The notes: a model not told the origin generated them from the letters alone. A DNA stretch of 64,000 nucleotides from Flavobacterium defluvii (GCF_900129555.1 NZ_FQWC01000013.1:25811-89810); one strand, 5' to 3'. Shown: positions 7,962 to 16,038, counted from the first letter of the stretch. Program-made: numbers and translations.

Positions 7962-8294
7962 ATGGCAATTCAAACCGTAGGAAAATTTAAATTGAATCAA
8001 CAAGGAGGATATGTTTGCAGAACTGAGTTTGTGTATTTAGATCAAAATGGTCAATTACAAAGCTCTTCTCAAACGGGTAATGAACTTTTAGGTCAGTCGT
8101 ATACAACAGATCCGGGAAGTCTGGGCGTTCCTGACGGATCAACACTTTGGATGAAAATCTGGGTTATGGCCGGACACGACAATCAGGCGCAGCAGGCGTT
8201 TACGTATCAGGCAGGAAATTCATCTATCGCTGATTATACTTGTTCAGGAACAACGCTTTCAAATCATTTAGCTTTAGATGGCGTAAGTTCATAA
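7962..8294 (+). CDS. Small protein of unknown function (110 residues)
   Basis: Not recognised. The start MAIQTVGKFKLNQQ is followed by a pattern of short polar and hydrophobic stretches rich in Gly, Ser, Thr and Gln, which suggests an all-beta fold. There is no signal peptide or membrane segment. It has two cysteines, in GGYVCRTEF and DYTCSGTT. The C-terminus NHLALDGVSS resembles AHLAIDGSW in the next gene's product, a weak hint of shared fold. A strong terminator follows, so it is expressed alone, behind a leader RNA element that is shared with the next gene. Confidence 0.75.
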   Translation: MAIQTVGKFKLNQQGGYVCRTEFVYLDQNGQLQSSSQTGNELLGQSYTTDPGSLGVPDGSTLWMKIWVMAGHDNQAQQAFTYQAGNSSIADYTCSGTTLSNHLALDGVSS

Positions 8295-8310
8295 TCATTT
8301 AAAGAGTTTA

Positions 8311-8350
8311 AAAACCACTGATATTGCAATGAAATATTAGTGGTTTTTTG
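8311..8350 (+). terminator. Rho-independent terminator after the 110-residue gene
   Basis: A 15-bp stem, 8311-8325 against 8333-8347, with one G-T pair and a 7-base loop, followed by a T run. It separates this gene from the next transcription unit. Confidence 0.9.
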
Positions 8351-8462
8351 TTTTAAACAGGTGTTTTTACGGGTAAAATTATCTCGTGCCATTCTTAACC
8401 TGTTTCATGGCAAAGAAACTCCATTTTACATCATTTTTTTAATTAAGTCTACTTATCTAATA

Positions 8463-8470
8463 TAGTTTTG
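8463..8470 (+). promoter_or_regulatory. Candidate -7 element for the DUF1842-like gene
   Basis: TAGTTTTG matches the TAnnTTTG consensus. No clear -33 TTG was found. It would give a leader of about 145 bases that contains the second RNA element at 8543-8599. Confidence 0.4.
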
Positions 8471-8542
8471 ATGTAGAAATAAACCAAATATTACTATTTA
8501 GTCATTAGTTAAGATGTTTAAATAATAATATAAATTAAAACA

Positions 8543-8599
8543 AGTGGAGCAGAACCCACTGGAAAAAACGAGGCGGATCCGAAAAGCCTTATGAGTAGG
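8543..8599 (+). ncRNA. Candidate cis-acting leader RNA, copy 2
   Basis: AGTGG (8543-8547)/CCACT (8556-8560) forms a first hairpin. AGGC (8571-8574)/GCCT (8586-8589) forms a second, whose 11-base loop ends in CCGAAAA. GAGTAGG follows at 8593-8599, 22 bases before the ATG at 8622. The layout matches copy 1 at 7876-7935. Primary sequence is conserved in the loop and the 3' heptamer, while both second-stem strands differ but still pair. Confidence 0.4.
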
Positions 8600-8621
8600 A
8601 AACCCAAAAACACAAAAAGTT

Positions 8622-9035
8622 ATGTCAGATTTATTAGCAGGTGCTTATTTAGCAAAAGGCACAATTGGAAATGTTGGAACACCGGGTGCTCCAATTGCAA
8701 CATTTAGTTTAGTGGTAGTACCATCTCAAAATTCTGTTTCTGGTACAGTTGTAATTACTCAGGCTATTAGTGGCCCTGATGGAAATATTGTTGTTCCTGT
8801 AACAGGAAAAATTTATGCAACAGGATTTGGACAATTTACACAGGTTGTAAGTTTACAAGGACAATACGTTCACGCTTTCCCTCCACCGGCAATTGGTGCC
8901 TTTTTAGCAAATTTTGATGCTCATTTAGCAATCGATGGTTCATGGAACGGAACTGGAGGTTTTTCATACTATCAAAACAATGTTGAAAACGTACCAGTTA
9001 AAGCTATACCAAGTTTACAAGCAGAGTTGGCTTAA
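8622..9035 (+). CDS. Small DUF1842-like protein (137 residues)
   Basis: The stretch GAPIATFSLVVVP through SGTVVITQAI (about residues 22-50) recalls the DUF1842 family as I remember it: a GAP-x(3)-L-x-V segment followed by a VxG-x(4)-ITQA segment. DUF1842 has no known function. The rest is Gly- and aromatic-rich and probably beta-structured. There is no signal peptide, membrane helix or cysteine. The gene follows its own leader RNA element and is ended by a terminator at 9121-9148. It and the previous gene appear to be parallel units under related leaders. Confidence 0.75.
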   Translation: MSDLLAGAYLAKGTIGNVGTPGAPIATFSLVVVPSQNSVSGTVVITQAISGPDGNIVVPVTGKIYATGFGQFTQVVSLQGQYVHAFPPPAIGAFLANFDAHLAIDGSWNGTGGFSYYQNNVENVPVKAIPSLQAELA

Positions 9036-9120
9036 TAAAAAGACCCCAAATTTAAACAACTCGAATCACGATACAATTAGGAATTTAATTACGCCTGATT
9101 TGGTTACAGTTTTGACTGAA

Positions 9121-9148
9121 AGGGTCGTCTTTTTAGACGGCCTTTTTT
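9121..9148 (+). terminator. Rho-independent terminator after the DUF1842-like gene
   Basis: A 10-pair stem with two G-T pairs (9121-9130 against 9135-9144) around a TTTT loop, ending in a run of T. The cytochrome gene starts only about 30 bases further on, so partial read-through may supply it. Confidence 0.85.
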
Positions 9149-9178
9149 AATTCCAAAAAGAAATAAATCACAAAAAAC

Positions 9179-10663
9179 ATGAAAAGAAAACCTATTATTA
9201 TAATCGTACTAGTTGTCTTTATTGCCGCTGTCGTTACTGTATTTTTTTTGAATAAAGAAAAAATATTAGGAAAGGCCGGAGTTAAAGGATATGCGAAAAC
9301 GGAAGCAGCAGCAGAGCCTTGCGAGTGCGAAACAAACTGGTTTCCGCATGAGCAGACACCGTCGCCGGCAGAAGGAGACGGAAGCCCGTTTGATACTTCA
9401 AGTACAACAAATTGTATTTTCCATCAATGGTCATGGCAGAAATTCCTTTGGGTTACAAAACCTATGCCTTCCGGAAATCCTTTGTTTTTAGATTCATTAG
9501 ATGTTGTTTCTCCAGAGATGGAACCGGTGGCTCCTCAATTGGGATTAAAATTAGTTTTAAGTTCAATTAATCAGGCTGGACCCGAAGGTATTCTGGTTTC
9601 TAACCCAAAAGTGGTTCCGGGAAAAACAGCCGGAGATACTGTATATTATTCTATACACGTAAATAAGATATTACATGATAAAGCTATAATTGCAGCTTCT
9701 GAAATTAACAGCGGAAAAGTTCCTTATTCAAATTTAGAAACATTTCCGGTTGGTTCATTTGAATTAAAAGTTTCATGGATAAGCACCGATGCAATTCCAA
9801 AAGAAAAAATTGCAGAATATTTTGTTACTAAAGCCGCATTCAAAAATAAGCAGGGACAATATGTCGCAAAATCTGTTGCATTATTAGGAATGCATGTTGT
9901 TGGCGTTGTAAAAAATCATCCTGAATTTATCTGGGCAACTTTTGAGCACAAAGAAATGGCTCCTATTTATGATTGGAAAAATAATTCTGTTACATCCTCA
10001 AAAGAAATGCTGCTTTACGAAAGCGGAACAACTTCTGGCTTAAAAGGAATAAAATGGGATAGGGTGAATAAGAAACCATTAGAACCTTATAAAGCTTTTG
10101 TTTTATACGAATATGGAGTTCCAAAAGTTATAAATACAAATGCTTATATGACTACAAGCCAGGCCGAACCTGCAAATTTTGATAATATTGATACAATTAA
10201 TAAATGTGTAGCGTCTAAATTAACAGACGTTTTCAAGAATTATTTCTACAACGGATCGATTTGGTTAAATACAGACGGATTAACTCCCGATCAGCAGGCG
10301 CAGACAATTGTAAAAAGCCAAATATCAAGCGTTCTTCCAGATTCATTGGCAAGAGGATCTGCTAATTTGGCAAATATTACAATGGAAACTTATACGCAGA
10401 CCTTTAAAGACAGTATACATAAAATTAATGTTGGTAATCTCGCAAATTGTTTTAGCTGCCACCAATCTCAAAATTTTGATACTACGAGAGGAATTGGAAA
10501 ATCTCCTTTGTATTTAAGTCATGTATTCGAGTCTTATTTGTATACTACAAAACCAAAGCCGGCTACAGCTAAAAATGCTAACTTAAAAGCTAAACGCATT
10601 GAAGAAACAAAAGTTCTTAAACTTAAACAGTTTGATGAAGTTTTTGTTCGCCGAAATAAATAA
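9179..10663 (+). CDS. Membrane-anchored c-type cytochrome of unknown pathway (494 residues)
   Basis: One N-terminal hydrophobic helix (about residues 5-25) after KRK should anchor it in the inner membrane with the body in the periplasm. A single haem c motif, CFSCH, lies at residues 424-428, near the C-terminus. The middle part is not a domain I recognise, although CIFHQWSWQKFLW (about 78-90) and HVVGVVKNHPEFIWATFEH look like conserved cores. A Cys-rich CECET follows the anchor. Haem attachment is secure from the motif; partner and substrate are unknown. It has no obvious promoter of its own, because the gap to the previous gene is filled by a terminator. Confidence 0.8.
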   Translation: MKRKPIIIIVLVVFIAAVVTVFFLNKEKILGKAGVKGYAKTEAAAEPCECETNWFPHEQTPSPAEGDGSPFDTSSTTNCIFHQWSWQKFLWVTKPMPSGNPLFLDSLDVVSPEMEPVAPQLGLKLVLSSINQAGPEGILVSNPKVVPGKTAGDTVYYSIHVNKILHDKAIIAASEINSGKVPYSNLETFPVGSFELKVSWISTDAIPKEKIAEYFVTKAAFKNKQGQYVAKSVALLGMHVVGVVKNHPEFIWATFEHKEMAPIYDWKNNSVTSSKEMLLYESGTTSGLKGIKWDRVNKKPLEPYKAFVLYEYGVPKVINTNAYMTTSQAEPANFDNIDTINKCVASKLTDVFKNYFYNGSIWLNTDGLTPDQQAQTIVKSQISSVLPDSLARGSANLANITMETYTQTFKDSIHKINVGNLANCFSCHQSQNFDTTRGIGKSPLYLSHVFESYLYTTKPKPATAKNANLKAKRIEETKVLKLKQFDEVFVRRNK

Positions 10664-10713
10664 TTCATTTTTTGCCTAGCAAAATGTGTCTTATTTTAAT
10701 TTTGCTCCAAATG

Positions 10714-10740
10714 AAAAGCCGAAGTATTACTTCGGCTTTT
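10714..10740. terminator. Bidirectional terminator between convergent genes
   Basis: AAAAGCCGAAG (10714-10724) and CTTCGGCTTTT (10730-10740) around a 5-base loop, with A and T flanks on both sides. It serves the cytochrome gene and the leftward SanA/YdcF-like gene ending at 10746. Confidence 0.88.
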
Positions 10741-10745
10741 CTGTT

Positions 10746-11405
10746 TTATCGTTTATCTTCTTTTGAAAAATTAGAAGGACCGTTAATATTAATTTCATTC
10801 CCTAAAAAATGAGGTTCGCGATTTCTCAAAACATCAAGAAAGGATTTAAAAACAGATCCATATTCTCTAAAACATACATAATTGTATCCGAGATATTCAC
10901 CATTGTTGGCAGAAAATCCAACTGATTTTATACCAAGTTTATTGCCAATATAAATCGCACGATTTAAGTGGTATTTCTGTGATATTAAAGTCGCTTTTTT
11001 GATTTTGAAAATATGTTTTGCACGATACATTGTCGAATATGTATCGAAACCTGCATAATCAATAAATATTTTTGTGGTGTCAACACCGTGATCGTAACAA
11101 TAATTTTTCATTACAGTAAGTTCATCATATTCATCACGGCCATTATCTCCCGAAAGCAGAATTTTATTGATTCGTTTCATTTTATACAGCAAAATTCCAG
11201 CATCAAGACGATCTTTTAAATATTTACTCGGCTGATCTCCATTAATTCCAGCGCCAAAAATAATTCCCACATCATTCTTAGGAAACTTTTTTGCCGAATA
11301 ATAAATGTTCTTTTTAGTAGTAGACTTTACGTAGTAATTCACAGAAATAACGGCAATCAATCCGATGATTGCTAGATAAAGTACTATTTTAAAATATTTT
11401 TTCAC
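10746..11405 (-). CDS. SanA/YdcF-like (DUF218) membrane-anchored protein
   Basis: 219 residues with one N-terminal membrane helix (about 7-27). Family-typical features are GIIFGAGI (about 47-54), LKDRLDAGILLY, KILLSGDNGRDEYDE near residue 83, DTYSTMYRA near 120, and LISQKYHLNRAIYI near 140. The E. coli relatives SanA and ElyC affect envelope integrity and peptidoglycan or lipid-carrier metabolism at the periplasmic face; no biochemical activity is firmly known. Three of the four conserved blocks are complete. It lies downstream of dcp but behind a terminator, so it is probably independent. Confidence 0.87.
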   Translation of the reverse strand: MKKYFKIVLYLAIIGLIAVISVNYYVKSTTKKNIYYSAKKFPKNDVGIIFGAGINGDQPSKYLKDRLDAGILLYKMKRINKILLSGDNGRDEYDELTVMKNYCYDHGVDTTKIFIDYAGFDTYSTMYRAKHIFKIKKATLISQKYHLNRAIYIGNKLGIKSVGFSANNGEYLGYNYVCFREYGSVFKSFLDVLRNREPHFLGNEININGPSNFSKEDKR

Positions 11406-11468
11406 GGCTTGTATTTGTAAGATTAAGATTTAAAAACACGAAGATAGTTAAAGTAAAACCAAATAAAA

Positions 11469-11491
11469 AACCGAAGCGTTTTGCTTCGGTT
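11469..11491 (-). terminator. Terminator of dcp
   Basis: AACCGAAGC (11469-11477) pairs with GCTTCGGTT (11483-11491) around GTTTT. On the minus strand it is followed by a T-rich run. It lies about 40 bases past the dcp stop. Confidence 0.85.
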
Positions 11492-11528
11492 TCTAAAATG
11501 TCTAATATTCTAAGAAGTCTAAGAAAGT

Positions 11529-13556
11529 CTAAACCAATCCTGCTCTTTTTAATAATGCTTCAGGTTTTGGTTCCTGACCTCTGAAACGTTTGTATAAAGT
11601 CATTGGATGTTCTGTTCCTCCTTTTGAAAGTACATTGTCTTTGAATTTTTTCGCAATCTCTTCGTTAAAGATTCCATTTTCATGGAAATATTCAAAAGCA
11701 TCCGCATCCAGAACTTCCGCCCATTTGTAGCTGTAATATCCAGAAGAATATCCACCTTGGAAAATATGAGAGAATGCTGTACTCATAGCATTTTCTTTTA
11801 CATCCGGATACAATTGTGTACTTGCAAATTGTTCTGTTTCGAAAGCTTTCAAATCTGTAATAGAAGTTGGATCTTGTCCATGCCAAGCCATATCTAATAA
11901 TCCGAAACTTAACTGACGCAACGTTGCTAAACCTTCCTGGAAACTTGCACTTTCTTTAATTTTTTGAACATATTCAATTGGAATGATTTCTCCCGTTTCG
12001 TAATGATTCGCAAACAAAGCCAAAGCTTCTGGCTCATAACACCAGTTTTCCATAATCTGACTTGGTAATTCTACGAAATCCCAGTAAACAGAAGTTCCGG
12101 ATAAACTTGGATAAACAGTATTTGCTAACATTCCATGTAATCCGTGTCCAAATTCGTGGAATAAAGTCGTTACTTCATTAAAAGTCAATAATGAAGGTTT
12201 TGTTTCAGTTGGTTTTGTAAAATTGCAAACGTTCGAAATATGTGGTCTTTCGTTTACACCGTCTTTTACATATTGCGATTTGAATGAAGTCATCCAGGCA
12301 CCGTTTCTTTTTCCTTTTCTTGGGAAGAAATCGGCATAGAAAATAGAAACTAAATTTCCGTTGGCATCTTTTACTTCGTAAGTCGTAACTTCTTCATGAT
12401 ATTTATCGATATCAAAAACTTCGGTGAAAGTTAAACCGTATAATTTTTTGGCAACCGTAAAAGCACCTTCTAAAACTTTTTCTAACTGAAAATAAGGTTT
12501 CAGTTTTTCATCATCTAGATTAAAAAGCTGTTGTTTTAATTTTTCAGAATAATATGCGCCGTCCCATTTTTCTAATTGTTCGATTCCGTCTAATTCTTTC
12601 GCGAAAGCAGTTAATTCTGCAAACTCTTTTTGAGCCGCCGGTTTCGCTTTTGCCAATAAATCATTCAGGAAAGAGAAAACTTTTTCCGGACTTTCGGCCA
12701 TTCTTTCTTCCAGAACAAAATGCGCGTGTGTTTTATAACCTAATAAATTGGCTCTTTCGTGACGAAGTTTAGCAATCTTTAAAACGTTTTCTTCATTGTT
12801 GAATTCGTTCTTTTGGAAACCTTTTGCACCAAAAGCAATTGCCATTTTTTTTCGCAATTTACGATTGTCAGCATAAGTCAAAAACGGAACATAACTTGGA
12901 TGATCCAAAGTAAAAATCCAGCCTTCTTTTTCCTGATTTTTGGCCAACAATCTTGCCGCTTCGATAGTTCCTTCAGGCAAACCAGATAAGTCTTTTTCGT
13001 CTGTCAAATGCAATTCGAAATTATTAGTTTCAGCCAAAACATTTTCGCCAAATTGTAAACTCAATTTCGATAATTCTTTGTCGATTTCTCTTAATTGGTT
13101 TTTCTTGTCTTCTGGCAAATTGGCACCGTTTCTCGAGAAGCTTTTGTATTTTTTATCTAATAAAGTTGTTTGTTCCGGATTCAGATTCAAACTTTCTTTT
13201 TGATCGTAAACTGCTTTTACTCTCGAAAATAAATCAGCATTTAAGCGAATATCATTTCCGAATTCTGAAAGCCAAGGCGAAACTTCCTGAGCAATTTTCT
13301 GCATTTCGTCATTCGTTTCAGCCGAATTCAAATTGAAGAAAATACTAGAAAGACGATCTAAAATATCTCCCGAATAATCCATTGCCACAATTGTGTTTTC
13401 AAAAGTTGGTGCTGCCGGATTATTTACAATTGCATCGATTTCGGCTTTGGCCAAAGCAATTCCTTCCTGAAAAGCAGGAACGTAATCTTCGATTTTAATC
13501 TGCGAAAAAGGCGCTGTATTATGTTTGGTGTTGAAATATTGGGTTAAGACGCTCAT
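11529..13556 (-). CDS. dcp: M3-family zinc metallopeptidase, peptidyl-dipeptidase Dcp
   Basis: 675 residues, full length for the family. The zinc site HEFGH lies in LFHEFGHGLHGML near residue 465, and the third-ligand glutamate is in DFVELPSQIMENW about 25 residues later. M3 peptidases of this branch remove C-terminal dipeptides from oligopeptides. No signal peptide is visible (it starts MSVLTQYFNTKHNTAPF), so it is probably cytoplasmic and recycles peptides. The choice between Dcp and oligopeptidase A rests on overall likeness to Bacteroidetes Dcp and is less certain than the family. It is monocistronic, with a terminator at 11469-11491. Confidence 0.93.
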   Translation of the reverse strand: MSVLTQYFNTKHNTAPFSQIKIEDYVPAFQEGIALAKAEIDAIVNNPAAPTFENTIVAMDYSGDILDRLSSIFFNLNSAETNDEMQKIAQEVSPWLSEFGNDIRLNADLFSRVKAVYDQKESLNLNPEQTTLLDKKYKSFSRNGANLPEDKKNQLREIDKELSKLSLQFGENVLAETNNFELHLTDEKDLSGLPEGTIEAARLLAKNQEKEGWIFTLDHPSYVPFLTYADNRKLRKKMAIAFGAKGFQKNEFNNEENVLKIAKLRHERANLLGYKTHAHFVLEERMAESPEKVFSFLNDLLAKAKPAAQKEFAELTAFAKELDGIEQLEKWDGAYYSEKLKQQLFNLDDEKLKPYFQLEKVLEGAFTVAKKLYGLTFTEVFDIDKYHEEVTTYEVKDANGNLVSIFYADFFPRKGKRNGAWMTSFKSQYVKDGVNERPHISNVCNFTKPTETKPSLLTFNEVTTLFHEFGHGLHGMLANTVYPSLSGTSVYWDFVELPSQIMENWCYEPEALALFANHYETGEIIPIEYVQKIKESASFQEGLATLRQLSFGLLDMAWHGQDPTSITDLKAFETEQFASTQLYPDVKENAMSTAFSHIFQGGYSSGYYSYKWAEVLDADAFEYFHENGIFNEEIAKKFKDNVLSKGGTEHPMTLYKRFRGQEPKPEALLKRAGLV

Positions 13557-13592
13557 ATTGTTTGTACTATTTAGAAATATAAAAATAGAAAA

Positions 13593-13880
13593 TCATAATT
13601 TGAATTTCTTCGTGTCCTGAAAAGTATTCCAAAAACGAAGCAATTCTAAATTAGTATTTTCGATACGATAATAAAGTGAAATATGTTTAGTAATGACAAT
13701 TTTATAAACGCTTTTGTAGTTGGTTTTTATAAATAAAACATTGTCATTTTTTAAAAGTTCTATTGTGGTATTTACTTTGTCAATGAAATTTTGAGCAACT
13801 CTTTCTGACCATTCAGCTTCTAAATAATCAATGTTGTTCCAAAAGTCTTGTTTAGCTTGTGGAGCCCAAATTACATTCAT
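13593..13880 (-). CDS. RelE/ParE-family toxin
   Basis: 95 residues with the ParE-like pattern: an N-terminal strand VIWAPQAKQDF, a two-helix hairpin with WNNIDYLEAEW and a run ending NFIDKVNTTIELL, then the C-terminal strands YKSVYKIVITKHISLYYRI. Its start codon overlaps the last base of the antitoxin stop (13880), which couples translation. Members of this family either cut ribosome-bound mRNA or poison gyrase, and sequence alone does not decide which. It lies next to housekeeping genes with no mobility genes around it. Confidence 0.88.
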   Translation of the reverse strand: MNVIWAPQAKQDFWNNIDYLEAEWSERVAQNFIDKVNTTIELLKNDNVLFIKTNYKSVYKIVITKHISLYYRIENTNLELLRFWNTFQDTKKFKL

Positions 13881-14107
13881 TACTTAAAATATTTTGAATA
13901 ACGATTTTTGGTTTCTTCCATAACAACATCATGTGAAATTCCTTCATTATTGTCTAAAGAATAAATAGCCTCATTTATATTGTTTTTTTGTTCTTCAGAA
14001 AGACTTTCTTTAGATTGAATGAAGTCAACAATTTCCTGAATTAAATCAGGATTATCAATGTCTAAAACAATTTTAGCCAGCTCTATTTTAGAAGTTTGAA
14101 TGTTCAT
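13880..14107 (-). CDS. Antitoxin of the RelE/ParE pair
   Basis: 75 residues, predicted largely helical and acidic. The first half (MNIQTSKIELAKIVLDI) is like other flavobacterial short antitoxins with no classic ribbon-helix-helix signature. The C-terminal tail, rich in Lys, Arg and Tyr, could wrap the toxin. It is identified mainly by position: upstream of, and overlapping by one base, the toxin gene. A -7 element, TAACTTTG, lies 13 bases before its ATG. Confidence 0.78.
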   Translation of the reverse strand: MNIQTSKIELAKIVLDIDNPDLIQEIVDFIQSKESLSEEQKNNINEAIYSLDNNEGISHDVVMEETKNRYSKYFK

Positions 14108-14120
14108 TTTGCTTTTTTCT

Positions 14121-14128
14121 CAAAGTTA
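14121..14128 (-). promoter_or_regulatory. Candidate -7 element of the toxin-antitoxin operon
   Basis: The minus strand reads TAACTTTG, matching TAnnTTTG, 13 bases upstream of the antitoxin start. The -33 element is not clear. The short leader is consistent with autoregulation at the promoter. Confidence 0.5.
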
Positions 14129-14196
14129 GGTTTTTCTTTTAGAAATTTTTATAATGATTAGTTAATTCTTGAAGTAGATGATTTCGCAAAGATTCG

Positions 14197-14251
14197 CAAA
14201 GAAAAAAACACAGAGATTCACAAAATTTTGCGTGTCTCTGTGTCTTCTTTG
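14197..14251 (-). repeat. Imperfect inverted repeat downstream of purE
   Basis: Outer arms CAAAGAA (14197-14203) and TTCTTTG (14245-14251); inner arms ACACAGAGA (14208-14216) and TCTCTGTGT (14235-14243). It starts 16 bases past the purE stop and can end purE transcripts. The 'cacagagattcac' and 'tctctgtg' words resemble dispersed intergenic repeats of this genus. Confidence 0.6.
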
Positions 14252-14266
14252 TGTATCTCTGTGAAA

Positions 14267-14752
14267 TTACTTTTTTAAACCTTCAGCCGCTTTATTAACC
14301 GCAGCTTTCAATTCTTCTTTATAAGAAATAATGGTATCTAAAACTTTTTTATCGTGACTTCCGATGATTTGTGCGGCTAAAATTCCAGCATTTTTTGCTC
14401 CGTTTAGAGCTACAGTTGCCACAGGAACTCCGCCCGGCATTTGCAGAATCGATAAAACCGAATCCCAGCCATCAATAGAATTACTTGATTTTACAGGAAC
14501 TCCAATTACAGGAAGCGGAGACATAGAAGCTACCATTCCAGGTAAATGCGCCGCACCGCCCGCACCGGCAATAATTACCGAAATTCCGCGATTGTGTGCA
14601 TTTTTACTGAAATCGAATAATTTCTCTGGCGTTCTGTGTGCCGAAACGATATCTACTTCAACTTCTACATTAAATTGTTTTAATATGTCGATTGCATCTT
14701 GCATAACTGGCATGTCTGAGATGCTTCCCATTATAATAGCTACTTTGCTCAT
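14267..14752 (-). CDS. purE: N5-carboxyaminoimidazole ribonucleotide mutase
   Basis: Converts N5-CAIR to CAIR in purine synthesis. 161 residues from the chosen start MSKVAIIMGSISDMPVM. The longer frame adds MKQNKN, which is not typical of PurE. Substrate-binding signatures are GSISDMPVM (about 9-17), SAHRTPE near residue 38, and GAGGAAHLPGMVAS near residue 65. It lies about 115 bases behind purK, which supplies its substrate, so the two steps are encoded in reaction order. An inverted repeat after the stop may terminate the pair. The gap to purK holds degenerate ACTG repeats but no obvious promoter. Confidence 0.97.
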   Translation of the reverse strand: MSKVAIIMGSISDMPVMQDAIDILKQFNVEVEVDIVSAHRTPEKLFDFSKNAHNRGISVIIAGAGGAAHLPGMVASMSPLPVIGVPVKSSNSIDGWDSVLSILQMPGGVPVATVALNGAKNAGILAAQIIGSHDKKVLDTIISYKEELKAAVNKAAEGLKK

Positions 14753-14828
14753 GTTTTTATTTTGTTTCAAGTTTTAAGTTTCAGGGTTCATGTTATTTCT
14801 GAGACTTAAAAAAATATTATAGTTTTAA

Positions 14829-14872
14829 ACTGTAAACTGTCAACTGTGACTGCGACTGAAAACTGATTACTG
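14829..14872. repeat. Degenerate tandem ACTG repeat at the purK stop
   Basis: ACTG occurs seven times, starting at 14829, 14836, 14843, 14849, 14855, 14862 and 14869, a period of 6-7 bases. The last copy overlaps the purK stop codon (14867-14869). It is non-coding; a recent slippage or repeat expansion is the simplest reading. Confidence 0.6.
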
Positions 14873-16021
14873 AGAAATCACTTTAATAGTATTCTTAACT
14901 TCCTCAGCAATTCGTCTTGCTTCCTGCATATTTTCATTTACGATTGTAACGTGACCCATTTTTCTGAAAGGACGAGTTTGTTTTTTTCCGTAAATATGAG
15001 GCGTAACGCCATTCCATCCTAAAATGGTTTCAATGTTTTCATAAACAACATTTCCAGAATAACCTTCGGCTCCGACTAAATTTACCATAATTCCGGCAAC
15101 TTTACTGTCTGTGTTTCCTAACGGAAGATCTAAGATAGCACGTAAATGATTTTCGAATTGTGAAGTATAACTTGCTTCGATTGAATAATGTCCAGAATTG
15201 TGAGGGCGAGGAGCAACTTCATTTACCAAAATTTCGTCATCCTGAGTCTGGAACATTTCAACAGCCAAAAGACCAACATGATTGAATTTTTCTGAAACAT
15301 TCAAAGCGATTGCTCTGGCTTTTTCAGCGACTTTTTCGTCGATTCTTGCCGGGCAGATTACGTATTCAACCTGATTGGCTTCCGGGTGAAACTCCATTTC
15401 TACAACCGGATACGTTTTTATTTCTCCAGATGGATTTCTTACCACAATCACCGCCAATTCATTTTTGAACGGAACCATTGTTTCTGCGATGCATTCTACA
15501 TTTGGCAAATCGTCCATGTCTGAAATTTGGCGAATTACTTTTACACCATTTCCGTCGTAACCAAATTCAGTGCATTTCCAAACAAACGGAATGGTGATTT
15601 CATTATTTCCAACTGAATTTTGCAAATGTGCCGGACTTTCAAAACGTAAATATGATGCGGTAGGGATATTACTTTGAGTATAAAAATCTTTTTGAGTTCC
15701 TTTATTCTGAATTCCTTTTAAGGTTTTTGGAGAAGGGTAAACTTTTACGCCTTCATTTTCTAATTGCGTTAAAGCTTCAAGATTTACCAATTCGATTTCA
15801 AAAGTTAAAACATCGACTTGTTTTCCGAAGTTATAAACCGTTTCATAATCCATTAAATCGCCTTGAAAAAACTTGTTGCAGGCAATTTTACTCGGCGCTT
15901 CATCGCTTGGATCCAGAACGTAAGTTTGTATATCAAATTTGCGGGTATCGAATAAAAGCATTTTACCTAATTGTCCGCCGCCCAGTATTCCTAATTTAAA
16001 ATCAGAAGAAAAATAATTCAT
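14867..16021 (-). CDS. purK: 5-(carboxyamino)imidazole ribonucleotide synthase
   Basis: ATP-grasp enzyme joining bicarbonate to AIR. 384 residues from MNYFSSDFKLGILGGGQLG. The upstream in-frame start at 16069 is rejected because a TATCTTTG promoter element lies inside that extension. The N-terminal Rossmann-like motif GILGGGQLGKM is at about residues 10-20. The ATP-grasp core includes WKCTEFGYDGNGVKVI (about 146-161), VPFKNELAVIVVR, and the metal-binding NEVAPRPHNSGHYSIEA near residue 270. It is followed by purE. Confidence 0.97.
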   Translation of the reverse strand: MNYFSSDFKLGILGGGQLGKMLLFDTRKFDIQTYVLDPSDEAPSKIACNKFFQGDLMDYETVYNFGKQVDVLTFEIELVNLEALTQLENEGVKVYPSPKTLKGIQNKGTQKDFYTQSNIPTASYLRFESPAHLQNSVGNNEITIPFVWKCTEFGYDGNGVKVIRQISDMDDLPNVECIAETMVPFKNELAVIVVRNPSGEIKTYPVVEMEFHPEANQVEYVICPARIDEKVAEKARAIALNVSEKFNHVGLLAVEMFQTQDDEILVNEVAPRPHNSGHYSIEASYTSQFENHLRAILDLPLGNTDSKVAGIMVNLVGAEGYSGNVVYENIETILGWNGVTPHIYGKKQTRPFRKMGHVTIVNENMQEARRIAEEVKNTIKVISQ

Positions 16022-16038
16022 TTTGAGTTGTGTTTTTG

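Noticed and set aside
7876..8599. Known riboswitch classes (TPP, SAM, cobalamin, c-di-GMP, preQ1) for the leader elements
   Set aside because: The conserved words CCGAAAAGC and GAGTAGG and the two short stems do not match the consensus of any of these as far as I can recall.
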